Assembly (NCBI GenBank): GCA_910591455.2
Contig: OU342817.1
Location: 17,039,915 to 17,103,914, forward strand
Origin: Pholis gunnellus
Taxonomy: Eukaryota; Chordata; Actinopteri; Perciformes; Pholidae
Reading direction: 5' to 3'
Length of the DNA: 64,000 nucleotides
This document shows positions 13,501-25,500 of the stretch, piece by piece. Numbering within the stretch: the stretch's first letter is position 1; every line of letters starts with the position of its first letter. Made by a program: the position numbers and the translations under genes. The notes beneath the pieces are model-generated. The model searched no databases and had not been told where the DNA came from. It saw only the letters and a list, made by a program, of their open reading frames with translations.

Positions 13501-16500
13501 TGTCATCACTGACGTCCTGCCGTTGTTGAATCAGGAAATAAATAGCTGCTACAATGTTAGCCTAGCACCGATCGATCCGAGATCCAATGAGAAAACAAGT
13601 TTCGTGAAGTCTTAAGGTCGGTAAGTAGTTTTGTTTTATCAATGGAATTTGGATCGATAGGTGCTAGGCTATGCTTACATTGAAGCAGCTCAATCAACAC
13701 TCAACATAACGTCATCTCGGTGTAAAAACTCCAGCATATTTTTCATTGTTTGTACCATATGGTTTACACACACACACATTTATACACATAGTTTGGTCCA
13801 TTCTCTATTGATAGTAGGTATCGTATAGCTCTGGGTGAACTCAGAGGGATACAGTATTTATTTCTTGATTCAACAACGGCAGGATGTCAGTGATGACAGG
13901 GGGAGCATCTCAACGCTAATAGGCTATGGTGCCACAGCGTCAATCGCCAAAACGCCCCAAGTGCGTGAGTTGAAAATGTTCAAATCACACGATGGGACTG
14001 GAGTGACACAATTTTGCGATGATGCGGCGCGTTTGGCGTGGCGACATGAGTTGAAATTGTTGAAACTTCAGCGAAAAAATGGCGTGGCGCTGTGGCGCGA
14101 TAGCCTATAAGCGTTGAGATGTTTCTCCTGTCATCACTGACGTCCTGCCGTTGTTGAATCAGGAAATAAATAGCTGCTACAATGTTAGCCTAGCACCGAT
14201 CGATCCGAGCTCCAATGAGAAAACAATTGATTTTTTTGTTTTGTCAATGGAGCTCTTATCGATTGGTGCTACAATCATCCATCAACACTCAACATAACGT
14301 CATCTCGTTGTAAATACGGCAGCATCTTTTTCATTGTTTGTACCATATGGTTTACACACACACATTTATACACATAGTTTGGTCCGTTCTCTATTGATAG
14401 TAGGTATCGTATAGCTCTGGGTGAACTCAGAGGGATACAGTATTTATTTCTTGATTCAACAACGGCAGGATGTCAGTGATGACAGGGGGAGCATCTCAAC
14501 GCTAATAGGCTATGGTGCCACAGCGTCAATCGCCAAAACGCCCCAAGTGCGTGAGTTGAAAATGTTCAAATCACACGATGGGACTGGAGTGACACAATTT
14601 TGCGATGATGCGGCGCGTTTGGCGTGGCGACATGAGTTGAAATTGTTGAAACTTCAGCGAAAAAATGGCGTGGCGCTGTGTCGCGATAGCCTATAAGCGT
14701 TGAGATGTTTCTCCTGTCATCACTGATGTCCTGCCGTTGTTGAATCAGGAAATAAATAGCTGCTACAATGTTAGCCTAGCACCGATCGATCCGAGCTCCA
14801 ATGAGAAAACAATTGATTTTTTTGTTTTGTCAATGGAGCTCTTATCGATCGGTGCTACAATCATCCATCAACACTCAACATAACGTCATCTCGTTGTAAA
14901 TACGGCAGCATCTTTTTCATTGTTTGTACCATATGGTTTATACACACACATTTATACACATAGTTTGGTCCGTTCTCTATTGATAGTAGGTATCGTATAG
15001 CTCTGGGTGAACTCAGAGGGATACAGTATTTATTTCTTGATTCAACAACGGCAGGACGTCAGTGATGACAGGGGGAGCATCTCAACGCTAATAGGCTATG
15101 GTGCCGCAGCGTCAATCGCCAAAACGCCCCAAGTGCGTGAGTTGAAAATGTTCAAATCACACGATGGGACTGGAGTGACACAATTTTGCGATGATGCGGC
15201 GCGTTTGGCGTGGCGACATGAGTTGAAATTGTTGAAACTTCAGCGAAAAAATGGCGTGGCGCTGTGTCGCGATAGCCTATAAGCGTTGAGATGTTTCTCC
15301 TGTCATCACTGACGTCCTGCCGTTGTTGAATCAGGAAATAAATAGCTGCTACAATGTTAGCCTAGCACCGATCGATCCGAGATCCAATGAGAAAACAAGT
15401 TTCGTGAAGTCTTAAGGTCGGTAAGTAGTTTTGTTTTATCAATGGAATTTGGATCGATAGGTGCTAGGCTATGCTAACATTGTAGCAGCTCCATCAACAC
15501 TCAACATAACGTCATCTCGGTGTAAATACTCCAGCATATTTTTCATTGTTTATACCATATGGTTTACACACACACACATTTATACACATAGTTTGGTCCG
15601 TTCTCTATTGATAGTAGGTATTGTATAGCTCTGGGTGAACTCAGAGGGATACAGTATTTATTTCTTGATTCAACAACGGCAGGATGTCAGTGATGACAGG
15701 GGGAGCATCTCAACGCTAATAGGCTATGGTGCCACAGCGTCAATCGCCAAAACGCCCCAAGTGCGTGAGTTGAAAATGTTCAAATCACACGATGGGACTG
15801 GAGTGACACAATTTTGCGATGATGCGGCGCGTTTGGCGTGGCGACATGAGTTGAAATTGTTGAAACTTCAGCGAAAAAATGGCGTGGCGCTGTGTCGCGA
15901 TAGCCTATAAGCGTTGAGATGTTTCTCCTGTCATCACTGACGTCCTGCCGTTGTTGAATCAGGAAATAAATAGCTGCTACAATGTTAGCCTAGCACCGAT
16001 CGATCCGAGCTCCAATGAGAAAACAATTGATTTTTTTGTTTTGTCAATGGAGCTCTTATCGATCGGTGCTACAATCATCCATCAACACTCAACATAACGT
16101 CATCTCGTTGTAAATACGGCAGCATCTTTTTCATTGTTTGTACCATATGGTTTACACACACACATTTATACACATAGTTTGGTCCGTTCTCTATTGATAG
16201 TAGGTATCGTATAGCTCTGGGTGAACTCAGAGGGATAAAGTATTTATTTCTTGATTCAACAACGGCAGGATGTCAGTGATGACAGGGGGAGCATCTCAAC
16301 GCTAATAGGCTATGGTGCCGCAGCGTCAATCGCCAAAACGCCCCAAGTGCGTGAGTTGAAAATGTTCAAATCACACGATGGGACTGGAGTGACACAATTT
16401 TGCGATGATGCGGCGCGTTTGGCGTGGCGACATGAGTTGAAATTGTTGAAACTTCAGCGAAAAAATGGCGTGGCGCTGTGTCGCGATAGCCTATAAGCGT

Positions 16501-19500
16501 TGAGATGTTTCTCCTGTCATCACTGACGTCCTGCCGTTGTTGAATCAGGAAATAAATAGCTGCTACAATGTTAGCCTAGCACCGATCGATCCGAGCTCCA
16601 ATGAGAAAACAATTGATTTTTTTGTTTTGTCAATGGAGCTCTTATCGATCGGTGCTACAATCATCCATCAACACTCAACATAACGTCATCTCGTTGTAAA
16701 TACGGCAGCATCTTTTTCATTGTTTGTACCATATGGTTTACACACACACATTTATACACATAGTTTGGTCCGTTCTCTATTGATAGTAGGTATCGTATAG
16801 CTCTGGGTGAACTCAGAGGGATACAGTATTTATTTCTTGATTCAACAACGGCAGGACGTCAGTGATGACAGGGGGAGCATCTCAACGCTAATAGGCTATG
16901 GTGCCGCAGCGTCAATCGCCAAAACGCCCCAAGTGCGTGAGTTGAAAATGTTCAAATCACACGATGGGACTGGAGTGACACAATTTTGCGATGATGCGGC
17001 GCGTTTGGCGTGGCGACATGAGTTGAAATTGTTGAAACTTCAGCGAAAAAATGGTGTGGCGCTGTGGCGCGATAGCCTATTAGCGTTGAGATGTTTCTCC
17101 TGTCATCACTGACGTCCTGCCGTTGTTGAATCAGGAAATAAATAGCTGCTACAATGTTAGCCTAGCACCGATCGATCCGAGATCCAATGAGAAAACAAGT
17201 TTCGTGAAGTCTTAAGGTCGGTAAGTAGTTTTGTTTTATCAATGGAATTTGGATCGATAGGTGCTAGGCTATGCTAACATTGTAGCAGCTCCATCAACAC
17301 TCAACATAACGTCATCTCGGTGTAAATACTCCAGCATATTTTTCATTGTTTATACCATATGGTTTACACACACACACATTTATACACATAGTTTGGTCCG
17401 TTCTCTATTGATAGTAGGTATTGTATAGCTCTGGGTGAACTCAGAGGGATACAGTATTTATTTCTTGATTCAACAACGGCAGGATGTCAGTGATGACAGG
17501 GGGAGCATCTCAACGCTAATAGGCTATGGTGCCACAGCGTCAATCGCCAAAACGCCCCAAGTGCGTGAGTTGAAAATGTTCAAATCACACGATGGGACTG
17601 GAGTGACACAATTTTGCGATGATGCGGCGCGTTTGGCGTGGCGACATGAGTTGAAATTGTTGAAACTTCAGCGAAAAAATGGCGTGGCGCTGTGTCGCGA
17701 TAGCCTATAAGCGTTGAGATGTTTCTCCTGTCATCACTGATGTCCTGCCGTTGTTGAATCAGGAAATAAATAGCTGCTACAATGTTAGCCTAGCACCGAT
17801 CGATCCGAGCTCCAATGAGAAAACAATTGATTTTTTTGTTTTGTCAATGGAGCTCTTATCGATAGGTGCTACAATCATCCATCAACACTCAACATAACGT
17901 CATCTCGTTGTAAATACGGCAGCATCTTTTTCATTGTTTGTACCATATGGTTTACACACACACATTTATACACATAGTTTGGTCCGTTCTCTATTGATAG
18001 TAGGTATGGTATAGCTCTGGGTGAACTCAGAGGGATACAGTATTTATTTCTTGATTCAACAACGGCAGGACGTCAGTGATGACAGGGGGAGCATCTCAAC
18101 GCTAATAGGCTATGGTGCCGCAGCGTCAATCGCCAAAACGCCCCAAGTGCGTGAGTTGAAAATGTTCAAATCACACGATGGGACTGGAGTGACACAATTT
18201 TGCGATGATGCGGCGCGTTTGGCGTGGCGACATGAGTTGAAATTGTTGAAACTTCAGCGAAAAAATGGTGTGGCGCTGTGGCGCGATAGCCTATAAGCGT
18301 TGAGATGTTTCTCCTGTCATCACTGACGTCCTGCCGTTGTTGAATCAGGAAATAAATAGCTGCTACAATGTTAGCCTAGCACCGATCGATCCGAGATCCA
18401 ATGAGAAAACAAGTTTCGTGAAGTCTTAAGGTCGGTAAGTAGTTTTGTTTTATCAATGGAATTTGGATCGATAGGTGCTAGGCTATGCTTACATTGAAGC
18501 AGCTCAATCAACACTCAACATAACGTCATCTCGGTGTAAAAACTCCAGCATATTTTTCATTGTTTGTACCATATGGTTTACACACACACACATTTATACA
18601 CATAGTTTGGTCCATTCTCTATTGATAGTAGGTATCGTATAGCTCTGGGTGAACTCAGAGGGATACAGTATTTATTTCTTGATTCAACAACGGCAGGATG
18701 TCAGTGATGACAGGGGGAGCATCTCAACGCTAATAGGCTATGGTGCCGCAGCGTCAATCGCCAAAACGCCCCAAGTGCGTGAGTTGAAAATGTTCAAATC
18801 ACACGATGGGACTGGAGTGACACAATTTTGCGATGATGCGGCGCGTTTGGCGTGGCGACATGAGTTGAAATTGTTGAAACTTCAGCGAAAAAATGGCGTG
18901 GCGCTGTGTCGCGATAGCCTATAAGCGTTGAGATGTTTCTCCTGTCATCACTGACGTCCTGCCGTTGTTGAATCAGGAAATAAATAGCTGCTACAATGTT
19001 AGCCTAGCACCGATCGATCCGAGATCCAATGAGAAAACAAGTTTCGTGAAGTCTTAAGGTCGGTAAGTAGTTTTGTTTTATCAATGGAATTTGGATCGAT
19101 AGGTGCTAGGCTATGCTAACATTGTAGCAGCTCCATCAACACTCAACATAACGTCATCTCGGTGTAAATACTCCAGCATATTTTTCATTGTTTATACCAT
19201 ATGGTTTACACACACACACATTTATACACATAGTTTGGTCCGTTCTCTATTGATAGTAGGTATTGTATAGCTCTGGTTGAACTCAGAGGGATACAGTATT
19301 TATTTCTTGATTCAACAACGGCAGGATGTCAGTGATGACAGGGGGAGCATCTCAACGCTAATAGGCTATGGTGCCACAGCGTCAATCGCCAAAACGCCCC
19401 AAGTGCGTGAGTTGAAAATGTTCAAATCACACGATGGGACTGGAGTGACACAATTTTGCGATGATGCGGCGCGTTTGGCGTGGCGACATGAGTTGAAATT

Positions 19501-22500
19501 GTTGAAACTTCAGCGAAAAAATGGCGTGGCGCTGTGTCGCGATAGCCTATAAGCGTTGAGATGTTTCTCCTGTCATCACTGACGTCCTGCCGTTGTTGAA
19601 TCAGGAAATAAATAGCTGCTACAATGTTAGCCTAGCACCGATCGATCCGAGCTCCAATGAGAAAACAATTGATTTTTTTGTTTTGTCAATGGAGCTCTTA
19701 TCGATCGGTGCTACAATCATCCATCAACACTCAACATAACGTCATCTCGTTGTAAATACGGCAGCATCTTTTTCATTGTTTGTACCATATGGTTTACACA
19801 CACACATTTATACACATAGTTTGGTCCGTTCTCTATTGATAGTAGGTATCGTATAGCTCTGGGTGAACTCAGGGATACAGTATTTATTTCTTGATTCAAC
19901 AACGGCAGGACGTCAGTGATGACAGGGGGAGCATCTCAACGCTAATAGGCTATGGTGCCGCAGCGTCAATCGCCAAAACGCCCCAAGTGCGTGAGTTGAA
20001 AATGTTCAAATCACACGATGGGACTGGAGTGACACAATTTTGCGATGATGCGGCGCGTTTGGCGTGGCGACATGAGTTGAAATTGTTGAAACTTCAGCGA
20101 AAAAATGGTGTGGCGCTGTGGCGCGATAGCCTATAAGCGTTGAGATGTTTCTCCTGTCATCACTGACGTCCTGCCGTTGTTGAATCAGGAAATAAATAGC
20201 TGCTACAATGTTAGCCTAGCACCGATCGATCCGAGATCCAATGAGAAAACAAGTTTCGTGAAGTCTTAAGGTCGGTAAGTAGTTTTGTTTTATCAATGGA
20301 ATTTGGATCGATAGGTGCTAGGCTATGCTAACATTGTAGCAGCTCCATCAACACTCAACATAACGTCATCTCGGTGTAAAAACTCCAGCATATTTTTCAT
20401 TGTTTGTACCATATGGTTTACACACACACACATTTATACACATAGTTTGGTCCATTCTCTATTGATAGTAGGTATCGTATAGCTCTGGGTGAACTCAGAG
20501 GGATACAGTATTTATTTCTTGATTCAACAACGGCAGGATGTCAGTGATGACAGGGGGAGCATCTCAACGCTAATAGGCTATGGTGCCACAGCGTCAATCG
20601 CCAAAACGCCCCAAGTGCGTGAGTTGAAAATGTTCAAATCACACGATGGGACTGGAGTGACACAATTTTGCGATGATGCGGCGCGTTTGGCGTGGCGACA
20701 TGAGTTGAAATTGTTGAAACTTCAGCGAAAAAATGGCGTGGCGCTGTGTCGCGATAGCCTATAAGCGTTGAGATGTTTCTCCTGTCATCACTGACGTCCT
20801 GCCGTTGTTGAATCAGGAAATAAATAGCTGCTACAATGTTAGCCTAGCACCGATCGATCCGAGATCCAATGAGAAAACAAGTTTCGTGAAGTCTTAAGGT
20901 CGGTAAGTAGTTTTGTTTTATCAATGGAATTTGGATCGATAGGTGCTAGGCTATGCTAACATTGTAGCAGCTCCATCAACACTCAACATAACGTCATCTC
21001 GGTGTAAATACTCCAGCATATTTTTCATTGTTTATACCATATGGTTTACACACACACACATTTATACACATAGTTTGGTCCGTTCTCTATTGATAGTAGG
21101 TATTGTATAGCTCTGGGTGAACTCAGAGGGATACAGTATTTATTTCTTGATTCAACAACGGCAGGATGTCAGTGATGACAGGGGGAGCATCTCAACGCTA
21201 ATAGGCTATGGTGCCACAGCGTCAATCGCCAAAACGCCCCAAGTGCGTGAGTTGAAAATGTTCAAATCACACGATGGGACTGGAGTGACACAATTTTGCA
21301 ATGATGCGGCGAGTGTGGCGTGGCGACATGAGTTGAAATTGTTGAAACTTCAGCGAAAAAATGGCGTGGCGCTGTGTCGCGATAGCCTATAAGCGTTGAG
21401 ATGTTTCTCCTGTCATCACTGACGTCCTGCCGTTGTTGAATCAGGAAATAAATAGCTGCTACAATGTTAGCCTAGCACCGATCGATCCGAGCTCCAATGA
21501 GAAAACAATTGATTTTTTTGTTTTGTCAATGGAGCTCTTATCGATCGGTGCTACAATCATCCATCAACACTCAACATAACGTCATCTCGTTGTAAATACG
21601 GAAGCATCTTTTTCATTGTTTGTACCATATGGTTTACACACACACATTTATACACATAGTTTGGTCCGTTCTCTATTGATAGTAGGTATCGTATAGCTCT
21701 GGGTGAACTCAGAGGGATACAGTATTTATTTCTTGATTCAACAACGGCAGGACGTCAGTGATGACAGGGGGAGCATCTCAACGCTAATAGGCTATGGTGC
21801 CGCAGCGTCAATCGCCAAAACGCCCCAAGTGCGTGAGTTGAAAATGTTAAAATCAAACGATGGGACTGGAGTGACACAATTTTGCGATGATGCGGCGCGT
21901 TTGGCGTGGCGACATGAGTTGAAATTGTTGAAACTTCAGCGAAAAAATGGCGTGTCGCGATAGCCTATAAGCGTTGAGATGTTTCTCCTGTCATCACTGA
22001 CGTCCTGCCGTTGTTGAATCAGGAAATAAATAGCTGCTACAATGTTAGCCTAGCACCGATCGATCCGAGCTCCAATGAGAAAACAATTGATTTTTTTGTT
22101 TTGTCAATGGAGCTCTTATCGATCGGTGCTACAATCATCCATCAACACTCAACATAACGTCATCTCGTTGTAAATACGGCAGCATCTTTTTCATTGTTTG
22201 TACCATATGGTTTACACACACACATTTATACACAGTGTAGCCTGAACCCCAGCTTGCCTGCCCAGGGCTTCCAGGCTAAGAACCCCAGCTTGCCTGCTCA
22301 GGTCTGTGTTCACCCAGAGCGCTACGATACCTCACATCAATAGAGACCAGACCAAACGTCTATGAATGTGTGTGTTTAAACCATATGGTACAAACAATGA
22401 AAAAGACGCAAAAAGTAGTTTTGTTAAGTCTTAAGGTCGGTAAGTAGTTTTGTTAAGTTTTCAGGTCGGTGAGTAGTTTTGTTAAGTCTTCAGGTCGGTA

Positions 22501-25500
22501 AGTAGTTTTTGTTTTTTTAGGATACACTGAGCTCCTCTGTCCTCTTCTTCATCTCCATTATGAATTGATGTCCCATTAATTCTCATTACTAACTTTGCTT
22601 CTTCCCCGGAGTCTTTGTGCTTTCTTCCCTAACAGGTTCCATGGATTGTAGTTTTATCTGGACACTCGTCCTTCCTCCCGCCATGGCCCTGCTGACAACT
22701 ACTACCATTTTTATTATGAACATTATTAACTCTATTTCTGATACCATTAACGCACGTTACTGACTTTGCTTCTTCACCAAAATCTCTGTGCTTTCTCACC
22801 TTGCAGGTTTCCGTGGATCCTGGTTATACCTGGACCATGGTCTTGCCTCCTGCCGTGTTCTGCCATATGCATTGAATGTGTTGTAATTCTGTTATGTTGT
22901 TTATTCTGTACCAATGACAGCTATTGCACTTCTGTCCATCCTGGGAGAGGGATCCCTCCTCTGTTGCTCTCCCACAGGTCTCTTCCTCTTTTCTCCCCGT
23001 TAAAGAGTTTTTTGGGGGGAGTTTTTCCTGTTCCGATGTGAGGGTTCCGAGACAAGAGGATGTCGCATGTGTACAGATTGTAAAGCCCTCTGAGGCATAT
23101 TTTTGATTTTGGGTTATACAAAATAAATTGAATTGAAAATGTAATTGTATTGAACAGTATGTCGAAAAAAAGTCATAAAATTTCAAAGAAATTGTAAAAA
23201 AGTCATAATATACTATGTCACAAAAAAGTCACAGTATAGTTGTATCCAGACCTTGACCTATAACCGATAGATAATTGAGAATTCAAAAATTTTGACTGAG
23301 CGCTTCGATTTTAACCGGCGCAGCTTTTCCAGCCTTTATGGGACTCGTTCAGCGGTGCAGGAAACACACCAACCAATTACATTCATTGTAAATCACATCA
23401 CATGATGTCAGCCAATCAAATATGTGTATTCTGATAAGGTTCCCAAGTGGAGTAGTCGGAGAATAATACATGATTCAGAAGTTATTTCACATGGCGTCCT
23501 CAAAAAAGAGAAAAGTGGAGAGACCAGTTTCTTTAACCAACAATGGGACATACTTAAATGTTAATTCTTCCCACAGGCACTTTAAAACCAGTATGGTGTT
23601 CAGACCTCTTGGACCCGAGTGAGCCCCATTTGGGGTACAGAGTGAGATTTTTAATCGAAGAGAGCGTCGTAGAAATCAAAGTTCATAAAGAAATTAAAAA
23701 AAGAAATTCCTTTTTTTTTTTTTTTTTTTAGCAAAAAAAGTCTCCTTAATGTAATCATGTTAACCATTTTACACACGGCAAACACCATTATAAACTATTC
23801 TACTACCTAACTAAGACGATTCGCCACAATATCATGTATTTGACGCCAGAAACGGCAAGATAACAACTCAGAGAATGCTTCGTAAATCTCGGCCATAGCA
23901 TCTCACCCGGCATATTACACCGCTAACGACATTAGTGCTTCACACAGATTTCAACGGTATCGTCCAAATTACTCTCCGTCAAAGCGTTCAGGAGTTACAG
24001 CCAACAAGCCACAGAAAGCACAACTCCCACACTACGAAATATTATAACTATCATACCTTGAGTCGGTTTTTAGGGCCAAAACGGTGAAATCCGCAATTAT
24101 TCCTTATTAGTAATGTGTTCTTCTGCTAAGTAGGTACGTCTGGAACTTAAAATGGCGTTTCTCCGTTTATCTGAGCCAAAATGGTGGTCAGAATGCCGGC
24201 GGCGAATCATACAGGGGCTTGGGGCTTGGGGGCTGACCGCGGCACGGTTTTGGATCCAGGAGAGATATGAAAGGTCAAAATGGGTCAGAATTATGCCAAA
24301 AATGATGCCAAACAGCTCTGTTAGGATAGATTGTACAATATGAGTGATAAAAAAAGTAAAATATAGTGAAATATATAATTATAAAGTATATAAAAGTACA
24401 ATGGAACAGCTGCAAATTCTGGTTCGAAAATGAGAATTTGGCATGTTTTTTTTAGATAAACACCTATAACTGGGGTTTGCTTCACTTTATTTACACCAAA
24501 TCTTTTTGTGAGGCACCTGCACCCTTTGTGCTAATGTTTTTAGTCTAGCCAGGGCCTCATTTGATAAATTACAGTGCTTTTTCTTCAGACGAACCTGGGA
24601 ATTTTCCCTGTTTGCTGTGTTTGCTGTGTTCAGCTACTATTAACCAGCAACATATACACAATATTTACTCATCTCATCAAATCTCACAATCCCTAGTGTT
24701 ATTCAAGCATCAACATTTTTAAAATAGACCTTGTAGTAACAGAATTGTAGTCTCTTTTGTATGGGTTACAATTTTCGAGAAGAGGCCTAAAAAAAGGCTT
24801 AAGGTGCGTTCACACCAAAAGCGTTTCAGGCGTCGCGAATCGCACCAAACGCGCCAAACGCAACGCCGGCATCGCCGGGGACTATTTGTGTTCATTCGCG
24901 TCCATCGCGTCCAACGCGCTGGACGCACCAAAAAGGGGGCGTGGCTTATCGGCCTGAAAGCTGTTCAACTGTCCGCCATCAACCGTAGAAAAATAGCCTC
25001 TATTTCTGCTCAGTACGTGTTGTGGAAGTCCCAGATATCACGGGGAACTAAACGCCGTCATGTCTGGTTCATAACATAGTCCGGAGGAGCTCCGTGGATT
25101 TCATCGAGCTCACTGTGTCTAGCGAGCCACACGTCGGCTGTTTACTACAGCTGTATGAACACAACATAAACTGACTTGGCTGTGATTTAACGGCAATAAA
25201 CCGACAAAAAGGGACTCCGAAATAACTACGTAATGATGCCGATTTGTACTTGTTTTATCAATGAAGCTCGGATCGATCGGTGCTAGGCTATGCTAACATT
25301 ACGATAACGTCATATAGACGTAAATACGGCAGCGTCTATTCATTGTTTGTACCATATGGTTTACACACAAACATGTCTACACATAGTTTGGTCCGGTCTC
25401 TACTGATATGAGGGATCGTAGAGCTCTGGGTGAACATAGCGGCTACAGCATTTATTTTCTGATTTAGCAACGGCAGGACTTCACTGATGACGGAGAGAGC

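Noticed and set aside
12621..21963. Repeated 81-101 codon open frames, nearly identical in 16 copies, as a multi-copy gene family
   Set aside because: The frames start at GTG or TTG and have no ATG start. The non-coding part of each unit is conserved as strongly as the frame, one copy has a frameshift (about 12140), and the frame runs through a fold-back. Conservation reflects recent duplication.
11938..22236. CRISPR-like array
   Set aside because: Units are about 600 bp without unique spacers, and the genome is vertebrate.
22766..23186. Open frames on both strands
   Set aside because: They lie in a LINE 3' tail known from fish genomes, with no reverse transcriptase motif.
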